Origin: Gonapodya prolifera JEL478
Taxonomy: Eukaryota > Monoblepharomycota > Monoblepharidomycetes > Monoblepharidales > Gonapodyaceae
NCBI GenBank assembly: GCA_001574975.1
Contig: KQ965732.1
Coordinates: 434,001 to 498,000 of the forward strand
DNA: 64,000 nucleotides
Reading direction: 5' to 3'
This document shows positions 16,218 through 28,169 of the stretch, piece by piece. Below the pieces are notes generated by a model. The model was not told where the DNA came from. It saw only the letters and a program-made list of their open reading frames with translations, and searched no databases. Positions within the stretch are counted from its first letter, which is position 1, and each line of letters starts with the position of its first letter. A program made the translations under genes and the position numbers.

Positions 16218-17710
16218 CTACAAATCCTCATCATCCGAAATAAACTCGTTCTCCGAATCGTACTCCATGCTTTGAAACTCCACTTTGTATCGAAGGAGTC
16301 CACCTATACCACCGAAACCTTTCACAAATTGAGCCCCTTCCTGACTTTTATTCGTGACAAACTCCAAAGAAGCTCCGAAGTCCTTGTACTTCTCTGCAAA
16401 CCACTCCAACAATGACGTCTTCTCAACGGTTTCAAGGTCGACATCCCCGTCTTGGAATTTGCTACGATCTTTTTCTTGCTCCTTATTCAAGTGCACTATA
16501 CGCTCCTCGTTCGTGTTGGGATGTTTGAGAACGAATCGACTAATGTCCAGATTTTCCCACACGATCAAAGTTTCCACCGCTCCGAGTTCCAAAGCTTTCA
16601 GGGTATCATCCACCCCGAAGCAGTATTTGCCACTGTCGGTAGAGATTTCGTCGAAGTACTTCTGAATGAGTTTTTTCTCCTGGATAAACTTGACGTTCGC
16701 CAAAACCTCTCCCGATAATTCAATCGCCTGGTTGAAGCCGTTTTCTCCGCCGTACGAGACGTCAACAACTTTAATGATTTTTGCTTGAAGTCTTTGGTCG
16801 AACATATCAGACTACGTTCATATATCTGGTGAGGTCGTGAACATTCAAATGTTGCGGTATCGCTCACCTGAGAAAGCTCTGTCTTGAAATCGGCAGAACC
16901 AGCCAGGACCAGGCCCACTACATTAACCTTGTCCTGGGTGATAAAGAACTGGACAGCGAGCTCGGCCACCTTGCGGACATAGTTGTGACGTTTCTCCTCC
17001 CGAAGACGTGCAAAACGAAGCGCCGACTGTCCTCCACGCCCGTGCTTCTTGGGCAAGTCGACCTGCAGCTTGTGAATAATTTCTCGTGTGTTTCCGGTGA
17101 GGGTCCCAAACAGAGAACCGTTTCCGTCCATGATGATGAAACCGAATTTGGAATCCGACTCCAACAGCTCAGAGAGGGCTTGTGTCTGTGGATTAGAAAA
17201 CAAACGCATTTATCTCCCTTCAAAGCACAGAAGTCCAATGCGACTTACGTGAAACTTATTGTCACACAGATAGAGTGAGGTGTTGATGGGCTTGAAAGGT
17301 TCAAAATCGATGTTGACTTTCTTCTCTTTCCCTTCATCTGTGACAATAGTCCCACAGTAAACAACCAGTCCATTGGGAGGAACTTTGCTGTAAAGCTTCA
17401 ACCGCTGCTGGGTCGAAGTAATGGCTGAGAGGACCGAGAGCCTGTTAACACGGGATTTGATGTTGGAAGCAGTGCCATATTCGTCTGCAAGCATCTTCCC
17501 GACCCTGGAAATTTGGTCTGTGCCATGACACGTAGTACGAAGGATTCATTAAGCTTTTCCACGTTGCGAATCGTCCGGGAACAACAAACCTTTTGGGGGG
17601 ATGATGAGACTAATCATGGATGTGCCATTCCCTCGAGCCAGCTCCAAGCTCTTGATGAGCTTTTTGATTTTCCAAATTTCTATGTTCTGATCCGTCTGCT
17701 GTCCGTCCAT
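16218..17710 (-). CDS. SUP45: Translation termination factor eRF1
   Basis: Recognises all three stop codons in the ribosomal A site and triggers peptide release together with eRF3. Four exons give 433 residues, the usual family length. It starts [23 protein letters not shown] (about residues 59-62) is the codon-reading motif, and GGQ (about 181-183) is the hydrolysis motif, preceded by KKHGRG. The middle domain [15 protein letters not shown] and the C-terminal eRF3-binding domain with YCFGVDD and an acidic tail (SDDEDL) are intact. The intact NIKS region argues for the standard code, as do the TAA/TAG/TGA stops used by neighbouring genes. TRM112, whose partner Mtq2 methylates the GGQ glutamine in yeast, lies 6 kb upstream. 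Confidence 0.97.
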
Positions 17711-18109
17711 CCTTTGTAATCTTTGAATAGGCCTTTGGCTTTATCCTCGGCGAGTGAAAGTCCGGGATGTTCGTTGCGAAAAAGTGCAAAGAAGTGAGTT
17801 CAGTTCCGAAATGAACTGTCTCTCCGCGACGAAGGCAGCTGGCGACAGCACAACAGGCTTTTCTCCACAGGCTTATTGACCGCAGTTCACCGGATCTATC
17901 CCAAGTTCAGCAATGGCCATGTTGACCAATATATTGCAATGGCATTTTCAATGAATAAAACAATAAGACTGTAATGATGCGAATGCCATAAAGTCCTCTT
18001 TCTGAATGGTTGGACTTGTTGCATGTCTGCGGTCCAGACCAGCCGGAACCTTCAACTCGGAAACAGTTGTAGTGCCGAAGAGAGACCAGAGCTCCGTCAA
18101 AAGAAAACA
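17711..18109. promoter_or_regulatory. Divergent promoter region eRF1 / 6PGDH
   Basis: 399 bases between two divergent start codons. No gene or repeat is supported. It must serve as promoter for both genes. Confidence 0.45.
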
Positions 18110-20264
18110 ATGTCTGCAACGTGAGTTCTGCCATCTTACATGGCTCCAACCGAGTTATCGTACATGGGAGCGATCAAATTGTTGGCCCGACTTGGATGAC
18201 ATTTCGGATGGAGCATTGCTATTCAACGATCGTTTCTCCACAACGGCGCGTCTCCGACCTCTAACGCAATCGTCAACCTTGCAGCAAGAGAGCCGCACAA
18301 GTCGCTTCCCATATTATCACACCAAAGGCTGATGTTGGACTCATCGGACTTGCCGTGATGGTTCGTAAAAGTCAGCATTCACTACCTCGGATACATTTCT
18401 GATGATCATTTTAGGGTCAAAATTTGATTCTTAATATGAACGACCATGGCTTCACTGTGTGCGCTTACAACCGCACCACTTCTAAAGTCGATGAGTTCCT
18501 CGCAAACGAAGCTAAGGGTGAGTCATCTCTATTTAAATTAGTGGAGCCAATGCTGATTCGTTTGTACTTGGCAGGCACCAAGATCATCGGAGCGCACTCT
18601 ATTCAAGAGTTCTGTGCGAAGCTGAAACGTCCACGCAAAATTATCCTTCTGGTCAAAGCCGGCTCAGCAGTTGATCAGTTCATCGCACAGCTGGAGCCCT
18701 ACCTCGAGAAGGTCTGTAGATTGTGTCGCCCAGCACTTCCTTGTAGGAACGCAGAATCATCTTTATTCTACAGGGTGATATCGTTATTGACGGTGGCAAC
18801 TCCCACTACCCCGACAGTATCCGAAGAACCAAAGAGCTGGAGAAGAAGGGTTTGCTCTTTGTTGGGTCGGGCGTTTCTGGTGGTGAAGAAGGTGCCCGTT
18901 ATGGACCCTCCCTGATGCCCGGAGGCTCCCCAGCTGCTTGGCCCCATATCAAGGAGATCTTCCAGGCGATTGCTGCAAAGACCAAGGAGGGTGAACCTTG
19001 CTGCGATTGGGTTGGAGAGACTGGATCAGGACACTACGTGAAAATGGTCCACAACGGAATTGAGTATGGAGACATGCAGGTTCGTCACACGTCGCACTGC
19101 AAAACACCATTAATGAATCCATCTGACTTCATATTCCACTCGGTTCAGATCATTGCGGAGGCCTATGACCTTCTCAAAAATGGACTTGGACTCTCTGGTG
19201 ATGAAGTGGCGGAGACTTTCGAGGACTGGAACAAGGGCGAGCTGGACTCCTTCCTCATTCAAATCACGTCTGAAATTCTCAGGTGAGTTCATTTTTGATT
19301 CCAGGATGTCTCGGAATCGCTCAAAGCACATGAACACTGTAGGTACAAAGAACCTGGAGATGCCACCCCTCTGGTCGAGCACATCCTGGACGCAGCAGGC
19401 CAGAAGGGCACTGGAAAGTGGACCGCCATTGATGCCTTGGACTATGGAATCCCAGTGACTCTCATCGGGGAGGCCGTGTTTGCACGTTGTCTCTCGTCGC
19501 TCAAGGAAGAGCGTGTCCGTGCGAGCACCATTCTCGCCGGGGCGGGTTTGGCATCTAAGGACCTTGTGGTGGCAAAGTCGAAGAAGGAGTTCATCGAGGA
19601 TGTTCGTCAGGTGCGAGCAAAATTAATGTGTTGTTTTGTTCTGCTCTGACAATGTTGCATAGGGGATGTATGCTGCGAAAATTATCTCCTACGCTCAAGG
19701 GTTCATGCTCCTCCGTGAAGCGGCGAAAGTGAACAACTGGAACCTCAATTACGGAGGAATCGCGTTGATGTGGCGTGGAGGTTGCATCATTCGAAGGTTC
19801 GCTACTCGATTCTGTCGTGAACCCTCGTATCGTCACACTAACTTATTATAAATTGAAACAGCGCTTTCCTGAAAGATATCCACACAGCCTACATAAAAAA
19901 TCCCAAGCTTGACAATTTGCTGCTTGATCCGTTCTTCACCAAGACTGTTTTGAGGTTCGTCACACATCACCCATAAAGTAACGTAAAATAATCTCTTCAT
20001 TTTCACAGATGCGCACCGTCATTCCGACGAGTCGTTGCCCAGTCATCTTTGTGGGGCATTCCCGTGCCAGCTTACTCCACTGCGCTGTCCTTCTTTGACG
20101 GCTACCGAGCAGCCAAATTGCCCGCGAACCTAATTCAGGCACAACGGGACTACTTCGGAGCACACACATACCAGCTGGAGAAGGAGGGTTCCAAGGGTGA
20201 ATTTAAGCACACGAACTGGACCGGACGAGGCGGGCGAGTCGCTGCCAGTCAATACAATGCTTGA
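18110..20264 (+). CDS. GND1: 6-phosphogluconate dehydrogenase, decarboxylating
   Basis: Third enzyme of the oxidative pentose phosphate pathway, making ribulose 5-phosphate, CO2 and NADPH in the cytosol. Ten exons total 1518 bases, 505 residues. Exon 1 is 11 bases (ATGTCTGCAAC) and exon 2 starts at 18285; together they give a short basic extension before the canonical [18 protein letters not shown] Rossmann start. Later landmarks are [26 protein letters not shown], the family signature [20 protein letters not shown], the catalytic lysine region [19 protein letters not shown], and [11 protein letters not shown]. The C-terminus has HTNWTGRGG. All junctions keep frame. The 14-residue extension before ADVGLIG depends on the exon-2 acceptor and is the least certain part. 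Confidence 0.95.
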
Positions 20265-20325
20265 TAGTGTACTAGAACACTAGATTCAGTGGCCGCGAAG
20301 ACTATTACATGCAGACACTATTTCT

Positions 20326-22196
20326 CTACTCGTCTTCGTCCTCGTCGGCGGCTTCCAGAAGACGGTCCTCATCTGCTTCTTTCCCCCACGCCTGGTTAAC
20401 AAGGTGCTCTGGTGTATTGCCCATCGTCTCCTCTCGTAATTTCGGTGGCACAGCCCAACCACCACCAGGTAGGAGTATTGCTCCTTCTGGTATTGAAGTG
20501 TTTTCGTCCTCCTCCATCGCCTTCGAACCTTCTGGTGGAGGTGTTACAGCTGTTCTGCGTGCATCCTGTGCCATTGCGGAGACAGAACCATCAGGCGCTT
20601 CACCACCTTCCTTTCCTTCCAGCCACTTCGCATATCGTTCAAGTCGGGCTTTTTCCTCTTCTTCGGTTTCTTCTTTCCCAGACTTGAGCTTGTCGTATTT
20701 CGTCTTGCCGTCGTACATCTCGGCGGATATGCGGCGACCGGCGAAGTATCGGCCGTTCATGAGCTGGAGAAATTTGGGGGAGGGGGGTGCGATGGGAGAA
20801 ACACAAGCCTTGCGGCTTCCGACCGGAGGAGGAAACGAAGCCTCCATCGCTGTTCTTTTATCCCCCAGGAACGCACCTGTATGCAAGAGTCCGCACCGGA
20901 TTGCTCCTTGAACTTCACGCTCATGACACCTTCGTCACTTTTATCGTAAAGAACCACGTTGGTAACTTCTCCGCACTTCTCGCACTCTCCGCGAACATCT
21001 TCTTTCAAGTCCAGTAGTAGAGTAGGATCACTCTCGATTTCCATGGGAGTGAACATCCCTTTGAGGATCACGACTCTGGCAGATTTTTCTGCCTTCTTGC
21101 CCTCCGTGTCCTCTTCAAACCACCCAAGTTGTTTGTTCAAATGATTCAACGTTCGTCGAATTTTGCGCTTCTCCGGCTTCGCCTTTTGCCCTCCAGAGAC
21201 ATCTGCGTGAGTTGCCTCTCCGTTCTTGTTACTCGCAGCGTTGCTGGCTGCCTGCTTGGGCTCTTTCGGAGTAAACTGTGCCTTGGATACGCGTATAATC
21301 GGTCCCTTTCCGATGCGGTACTCCGATTCGTCGAGTAGTTGAATAGCAAGAGCTACGGATTCCTCCTTAAAAAATGTAATCAGAGCATCTCCTTTTAGTT
21401 GGTTTGTCGAAGCATTGCGGTAGAGTTTTATACGAGGCTTTCCTATTGAGAAAGAACACTGCAGTGAGGTTCGGTCACTGGGTGTGGACACAATAGCCCA
21501 CCTGTTGCAACATCGGACATAATCAGTCCGCATTTGCTGAAGAAGCCCTTCATCTCCTCCTCATCCGTATCTTGCGGCAAATTTGTTACGTATATGGACG
21601 TGTTTGGGGGCGGCGCTTTCGCTGGCTTCGGTTTTTTGACGGCCGCCTTCATACCATCGCATGATAAGTGGGTGGACGCAAATCAAGCTCAAGTGACATG
21701 CACCTGATCTTCCGACGTGACACCCGTGAAAACCGCCTTTCTCTTCTCTTTCCTCTGGGGTGGTGCCTGACTTTCCTCCTCGTTTACTCCAACAACAGAA
21801 TAGACAGACTGTTGCGCTGCCAATAGGGATTCATCGAACTGTGAAGGCCAGTTGAAATGAATCAACAAATCATCCTTTGATTGGAACGAAATTCCGGTGC
21901 TCACCATGGGAAACCATGCCTTTTGCGCTTCGTCATATTCATACTTGACACCGTCGGTCTTGTCCGTGTAGACGTATTTTTCGGTTTCATATACATACTT
22001 GAGCAAGCAGTGAGCAAAGTGGTCCAGCAATCGCAACCGTTTGTTCCAAAAATGGATAGGAGGACTATCAATGAACATTATCTCCCGAGTCACTCACCGA
22101 GACTCGCTGGTCATGAGCGAACAACGATCCTTCTAGACGGGGATTGTGGTTTGGGTCTGGCCGAGGTGGGGGGTCTGCTAGTGCCTTCGGGGACAT
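20326..22196 (-). CDS. CUS2: Tat-SF1/Cus2-like splicing factor
   Basis: U2 snRNP-associated protein; in yeast Cus2 helps fold U2 snRNA and binds SF3b, and in animals it is Tat-SF1. Exon 1 (22196-22098) encodes MSPKALADPPPRPDPNHNPR. The next exon carries YVYETEKYVYTDKTDGVKY, the aromatic N-terminal region of this family. RRM1 has NTSIYVTNLPQDTDEEEM and GDALITFFKEESVALAIQLL. Between the RRMs lies RKIRRTLNHLNKQLGWFEED. RRM2, of UHM type, includes ARVVILKGMFTP, GVMSVKFKE and the GRYFAGRRISAEMYDG element. The C-terminus is very acidic (ADEDEDE). About six introns are present. The coordinates of the two ends are firm; some inner junctions were not checked base by base. Confidence 0.9.
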
Positions 22197-22600
22197 CGTG
22201 TGCGCAGTCTGTGTTGCGAGTGAATCTTTAATTGTTTTACCGTACTGCAACCCACTCACTGACTGCCTCAAACCAACACCAATCACTGTATCGCTCATGC
22301 CTAGTACATGCCACACTCCTATTTCCCCTCTTTCCTCCCTTCATATCCCTGAAAGAAAATTCTAGTGCATGCCTCATCACTTGCGAAAACCTCCTCAAAT
22401 CGTCCCCGGCGCGTGCCCCGCTGCGTAGGTTCACCGCCCCCGCTCCCCTTCATACGACAACTGCTCCCCTGTTCCTTGCGCATTAACTCCACGTGTTGGC
22501 TTTTCCATTCCACATCCTCGCGCTCTCCTTTTGCATACGGCGACTTCTTCACTTGCTTGCTGTTGATTTCCACACACCACACACCACACCCGTCCCACCC
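22197..22600. other. Intergenic, pyrimidine-rich on + strand
   Basis: Gap between two tandem minus-strand genes: upstream of CUS2 and downstream of the SCD6 stop. The + strand is C/T-rich from about 22300. ORFs read here are low-complexity by-products. It should include the CUS2 promoter. Confidence 0.4.
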
Positions 22601-25263
22601 TCACGCCTCTGCGACCTGCTGCTGCCTCGCCTGCACAAAAACCCATGCAAACACAACCTCATTAGCCTCACATTATTACCACCACCACAAAATATTAAAC
22701 TCACCCCACCCCGCCCTCCGCGCGGCGCATATCCGCCCCGCCACCCGCCGGCGCCTCGGTACATCCCGCCGCCGCCCCGTGGCCCCATCCCGCCGCCTCG
22801 AGGGCCTCCACGACCTCGGAATCCTTCGTGTGTGATGGCGGGGTGGGGGATTGTGGTCGGGTTGGAGGAGTTGGATGCGCAAAGAGCCAAACACGTAAGC
22901 TAACCCCAACACCCTCACACCCTTCACCCAGGAAACTCACCCCCCCTGAAACCCCCCGTGTACGCCCCCGCCTGTCCAAACGTCTCCATATTCAACCTAC
23001 GCTCACGGTAGTGCATTTCGCGCCAGTTGGGACGCTGGCCCCTGTGTGTGGGAGATGGGGAAAGGTGGTGGTCAAATTGCCGTTCCACACACATAACGCT
23101 TAGTCCTTCCACACGCCCAAGTGACAAAACTCACTTCGCCTCATCCTCCTGCCGATCCTTAGCCTCGCACGAAATATCATCAAAGAACCCAGACTTGGAG
23201 TAAAACCCTTTTGCCTTGGCCTTATCCAAATCCAGCTCCAACTCCCCTTCTTCCACCTCATCCGCCGTGCTCGTCACAGGACTCGCCGCAACCGCGCCTG
23301 GTATCTCCTTGGAAATCTCCTCGAACTTGCGGTTCGCGCTGTCAAAGTCGTAGTCGACCTGCGGAACAGGGGGGCCACGCGGACCTCCACCACCACGGCC
23401 TCGCGGGGGACCGCCGCGCGAAGGGATCCCTGTGGGGCCGCGGTAGTACCCGCGCCCTCGGTGGGGTGCGCCGTCAGGGATCGGGGGGACCACGATTGTT
23501 TCGTTGGCTAGGTGGTCATTTAGTGGAGCGGACATTTGCATGTCACCCTGATGGTACGACCCCACACCCTTCCCCTTGTACTCACCAGCCGGCTTCACCT
23601 TCCCCTGTACGACCTCTGCCAGCGTCGTCGCGGTCTTTGCGCCGTCAACTCTACCCTCCCTGGCGTCGTGCTCCTTCCTTCCCTGGTGTTGCTGCTGCGC
23701 TCCTTCCTCCCTTGGTGCGACAGGACCGGCTCCTGCACCTGCACCCGCAGTTGTTCCGCGCGCTGCTTTGGGCTCCTTCTTAATCACAACGGCGATGGGG
23801 TCCGTCTTTCCGCCCGCCGGAGCCGGGGCAACGCTCGCGCCAGCCGCGCCTGGAGCAGGTGCGGCTGCCACAGGCTCGGGTTTCCTCCCGATAGGACCCG
23901 CTTCCACTCGGGCGCCAGCTTGCTTCTCGGCGCCTGCGCCTCCCGGGGCCGTTCCCGACCCCACGGGTGCCGGGCCAATAGGTCCTGGACCGGGCTTGTC
24001 GCCAACCTTGAGCGCCTTGAGCCTCGCGGCGGCGTCGTCGACGGGCGAGGTCTGTGCGGGAGACGCACCAGGAACGGCGTTCGCCGGCGCGGGAGAGGGT
24101 CCCGCGAGAGGTGGTAGCGTCATGGCGGGTTGGGAGGGTGTTCCGAGAGGCATCTGTATTCGTCGTGCGGGTGAGTTACGACGAGAGTGAGGATAGGAAG
24201 GAGAAAAGACGGGGTCAGTGGCGATTTGGCGTCGTAGAGAAGTTTCCCAGCACGGGGTGTCAACCCAAAAGCGAAAAAGACTCCCTCTGCCAGCTCCCCA
24301 GTTCCTTTCACCGTGGGTTCCATGACTCCCACACGAAGAGCTTCCGACTTCGAACCTGCTTCCATCACTTCCCCTATTTCTCAACGTACCTCAGCGCCCG
24401 GCATACCCATAACCTGCATCTGCTGCTGCAACTGCGCCCACAATGCCGGATTCTGCTGGGCCAACTGCGTGAGAAAGTATGGGTTCATGAAGGGCTGTTG
24501 TTGGGTTGGACCGGGTGGGGGACCGCCAAAGGGTGGCATGCCGCCAAAGGGTGAGAATGCGGGGAAAGGTGATCCATATGGAGAGAAGCCAGGAGGTGCC
24601 AGAGGGTTGAAGGAGGGGCCTGGAGGGAACTGTGTGCGGAATAGCGGCCAAAGGAGGAAAAAAAAGTGTGTGGGCGGTGAGAGCGAGAAGCAAGGCAGTG
24701 TCACCAGTTTCCTTTCCGTTCCTTGCGCGCGCCCCCCTCCCCGCCCCGAAAAAATCACGCCACCCCACTCACACCAAACTGCTGCTGCTGCGGTCTCTGC
24801 GCGGGACCGGGAAGGCCTCCGAGTTTTGCTCCGTTTGTGGCCAGCGGAGAACCCGCTTGCGCCGGCTGGGCAAGAGGGCCCTGCCCTGCCTGTGGCTGCT
24901 GCGCGGACGTCTGACTTGCCGGCGGTTGCGACGGTTGGTCAAAATCGGAGAGGTATGTGATGTCTGAGATGTCTGCGCCCTTGAACATGATCTGTTCGTA
25001 GACAGTATCCACCCCGCCAATCTCGTCAGCCCCGCCACCGCGGCGGCCTTCTGTACCGAACGAGCGCACTGGAAGAAGACGAAAACACATGAGAAAAGGG
25101 CGTGAACGAGCAACGGCTTCGTGCGTGGTTCGCGTCGCAAGCAAAACAACTCGCCATTGTCGAGTGTCAGCGAGGACTCGCGCTCGTCGAGATGCGCGAG
25201 CGTTCCGACGTAGCGGATGCCAGATTTGGACAGAAGCGAGATCCTGCTGCCAACAAGGGCCAT
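22601..25263 (-). CDS. SCD6: Scd6/LSM14 (RAP55) mRNA decay and translation repressor
   Basis: P-body protein that binds eIF4G and the decapping helicase Dhh1/DDX6. Exon 1 encodes the LSm14 domain: MALVGSRISLLSKSGIRYVG and LAHLDERESSLTLDNG, then YEQIMFKGADISDITYLSDF. A Pro/Gln/Ala-rich linker of about 300 residues follows (SPFGGMPPFGGPPPGP; QQQMQVMGMPGAEV). The FFD box reads YDFDSANRKFEEI and YSKSGFFDDISCEAKDR. The TFG box, ERRLNMETFG, is on a separate exon at about 22.9-23.1 kb. The last exons encode RGG repeats (FRGRGGPRGGGMGPRGGG). The final exon, read in frame, ends ARQQQVAEA at 22601. LSm, FFD, TFG and RGG in this order are diagnostic. It is divergent from the Zn-cluster gene. Confidence 0.93.
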
Positions 25264-25800
25264 TGTGCTGGCAACCAACGATCAAAGTTGGGTTGACGTG
25301 AACTTACCACTCAGTTCCAATTTCCAACTGAACTGTACACTTCATTTCTCCACCATCCGTTTTCTCTCTCCCTCCTCAAAAATTGAAATTTGAACGAACG
25401 CTTGTCTCTTGCTTATCCTTTTCGTCGTAAGCACCAAATTCCTCTCCCAGTTGCTCGAAGATTGAAGAAACAACACCCTGCATGGGACTTGAAATATACG
25501 AGATGAAAATTAATTGCCCTGGACGAAGAGGGTCAAAGGTGCTTGGAGCATCGGTGAAAACGGCATTGTGAAGGCAGAATGGCGGAGATGCCAACAAAAA
25601 CGGTTTGTTACTTTGATTTTCGTATCTGAGTGTGTGGTCTTCAGTATGGTGCGCTCGGATTTTATGGCGGCACATGCATGTTTTCTATATATCACGTTTG
25701 AAACCTTGAAGCACCTGCTACAATCACCCGTCCTGTTCACATTCATTCAAGACGTTTCTTCCTTCCCCGTAACATCGAGCCATCCCATCGCTTCACGAGA
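25264..25800. promoter_or_regulatory. Divergent promoter region SCD6 / Zn-cluster gene
   Basis: 537 bases between divergent starts. A minus-strand ORF at 25376-25675 was examined and not accepted. Otherwise nothing distinctive; the part next to SCD6 is C/T-rich. Confidence 0.4.
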
Positions 25801-26963
25801 ATGCTTTCCGCGCATGGCGCCTCGAATCAACACCTAAGTTTCGGCTCAATCACCACGACGCCTGGCGCCGGAGCACCCAATTCCCCGAGGGAGCTGCCTT
25901 CCCCGTTTTCTTCTCTTCTCGCTGCATCTCTTGGCGCTGATGCTCTCCCGGCTCCTCATGATTCGTTCGGGAACGCCGATGACGCCGGGCGTTTTCATCC
26001 ATCAAAATTCATGCACGTTGCGAGACCGGAGTATAACGCCATTCCGACAATCTCTGGGCACTTTCAGCAGTTCGAGCAAGCGGCACCGGAGCTGTATACA
26101 TCTCCGACGTTTCTCTCCAGAGAGTTACATCCACCGACAACAGAACTGCACATCAATCATTCCAACTTTGCGACACAAGCATTCGATGTGCCTCCTCAAT
26201 TTATCGCACAGGTCGAAATCGGTCATGAACAGCAGTCGCAGACTCCACCGACGTGGTTTCGGAACTCGAACCCACCCCACCATGCGACCCACTCGTTCAA
26301 ATTTCCCAACCGCCCGCAACCTCGCCGTGTATGCGTTTCGCAAGCCTGCGACTGCTGCCGCACGGCAAAGCTGAAATGCTCCGGACTCCCGCCTGAGCTT
26401 TCAGGTCCACCCGCGGACCCCACGCTGGTGTGCGACCGATGTCGCAAGAAGTCGTTGCCGTGCACGTTTGGCCTTGAGCGGCTTAAGCGCGGAAGGCCCC
26501 GCAAGGAAAAAGAACTGGAGGGGTTTTCTACAATTGTGTTTCGGGAGATTGAGATTATGGCTCCTCCCGTTCGTTACACCGGATCCCTCCCACAATGGCG
26601 CAAACGAGAGCGCGGAGGGAAGGTTCTGGGGAAAGGCAAGGGTTCACCTGTCCGAGAGAACTTGGTCTGCGAGCCGGTTCCCGGGGAGGACAACACGTCT
26701 CGAAGCAACTGGGCCAACAGACCGTCGGCGCCTGCGCCTGCGCCTATCGCTGACGCATACAAAGGCTATGTCACATACGATGATTCCCAGACGATTCCTG
26801 CGTCTCAGGTGAGGTGAAATCGGCTGTATCGTGAGATTCATACATCATCTCATCTCTTTCCAATTCAATTCAACAAATGTAGCCTGCCCGGCTTGATGAC
26901 GTTCTGGCCTCCCACCCTTCTCCGGTCTCACAGCACCAAGTTCACCGGCCACGGCACTGTTGA
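25801..26963 (+). CDS. Zn2Cys6-like regulator with AT-hook
   Basis: Two exons (25801-26808, 26883-26963) give 362 residues. The first 180 residues are Ser/Pro/His-rich without a fold I recognise. The cluster reads ACDCCRTAKLKCSG, then 17 residues between the third and fourth cysteines, then CDRCRKKSLPCTF, so C-x2-C-x6-C-x17-C-x2-C-x6-C. Immediately after comes KRGRPRKEKEL, an AT-hook-type minor-groove motif. No fungal transcription-factor middle domain follows; the C-terminal 100 residues are basic and disordered-looking. Zn2Cys6 proteins bind DNA via this cluster, so a nuclear regulator is inferred. The central spacer is longer than the usual 5-12 residues. Confidence 0.8.
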
Positions 26964-27245
26964 CAAGGAGAAGGTTGCATAGTGGGATCAAGGAAGCATG
27001 AAACGCGACGCTAAAAATAAAAATACGCTCACCTAGTAACCTAAATACGTAGTTGTCAAATCAACACGCTAAATATAATCTCATGTATGTAGTAACCTAA
27101 AGTGCTGTCCCTCTGGAGTCTTGGGCACAAAATCAAAAGATCTTTTACTTAACTTCGACTGATTCAGTAATGGGCACCCCGATCACCACCACTGATATTC
27201 CCATCATCTCCGAAGAGAAGCTTTTCCGCCGGTGATGATTCCAAA

Positions 27246-28169
27246 ATGCCTCCAATGATACCGCAGTCAATGCTTCATCGGCCCCCCCCACAAAACCATC
27301 GCTTCCACAGATACATTACCGTGTACAACCGCACGATCCGCCAGCCTTCAGGCCTTGTTTCCAACTGGGACGTGGTAGGGCACGATGATGGGACGGGACG
27401 GCCTGCGATGGAGGCGAATTTCGTTGCGGGTATGCATCCATATTGAATGAATCGCGGATTTCCCGAGTCCGTACTGATTTCGACGTTTCGAAACCTTTGA
27501 ATTGCACTTGTGCAGTGTTCCCGTGGTTCACCGCTTCCAAAACGACGGCTCTTGTGCGGGAGTACGCACAGGGGCCTCACGAAATGGTGCGTTTCCACAT
27601 GCAGAGTAGCCCATACCGTGCCATTTCACTGACAAGGCGTCACGAACACAGCTGTACACCGTCGCGTGGTAAGACCACCATGTTCTGCCCTTGCCCGTCC
27701 TCACAGGTTCCCGTGTACGCGATCCTCCATCTCCCTACTCCCCCAGCGGCGCATACGACCGGGCCAAGCACACGTCCCCGCTCCACGCGGCCCAATCGGA
27801 GCTGTCCGAGGAGTCCCGTCTCACGGGGGGCACGTACATCGCGCTTTCCGACCTTACCGGCCCCGGAATTGCGGAGCTCAAGTGGTCCGCCAACCGCTTC
27901 CACGTGTTCCTGTGCGTGGACCCTGTCAAGGACGAGCATCCCGGTGCGCGAGACGCGGAGGAGATCATGGACACGTGGGAAGGCGTCACGGTGCCGGACT
28001 TGAAGGCGGTGATTACCAGGGGGAAGATGCTGCTTCCGGTGAGTTTCACGTCGATGTGTGCGTGTTTGCGCAAGTGGGTTATAAGATACGGGCAATGGGG
28101 AATTTTTGCAAGTCTGTGCAGGCGAGTTGGATGGCGGTGGAGTATTTAGAGAAGAATGGTATGCTGTAA
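27246..28169 (+). CDS. Nudix-fold protein with altered catalytic box
   Basis: About five exons: 27246-27429, 27516-27586, a short exon near 27652-27668, 27707-28038, and 28132-28169. Reading order is HRFHRYITVYNRTIRQPSGL, VFPWFTASKTTALVREYAQG, then a helix resembling a Nudix box, HTSPLHAAQSELSEESRLTG, and beyond it FHVFLCVDPVKDEHPGARDA. In the Nudix consensus RE-x2-EE, the arginine is replaced by serine (SELSEE) while the glutamates remain. ADP-ribose/ADP-sugar pyrophosphatase-like fungal proteins have a similar EY..GPHE beta strand before the box, so that is the likeliest family. The junction between exons 3 and 4 does not keep phase in my reading, so either a boundary is wrong or there is an error in the sequence. 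Confidence 0.6.

Noticed and set aside
22430-22890. Plus-strand proline-rich ORFs opposite SCD6
   Set aside because: They are the complement of RGG codons in SCD6 exons.
23131-24384. Single 417-codon minus ORF as one exon
   Set aside because: Its upstream part runs through intron sequence; the SCD6 exon begins at about MPLGTPSQPAM.
25376-25675. Minus-strand ORF of 99 codons between SCD6 and the Zn-cluster gene
   Set aside because: No domain recognised, and it lies in a divergent promoter region with no clear splice partner; likely chance.
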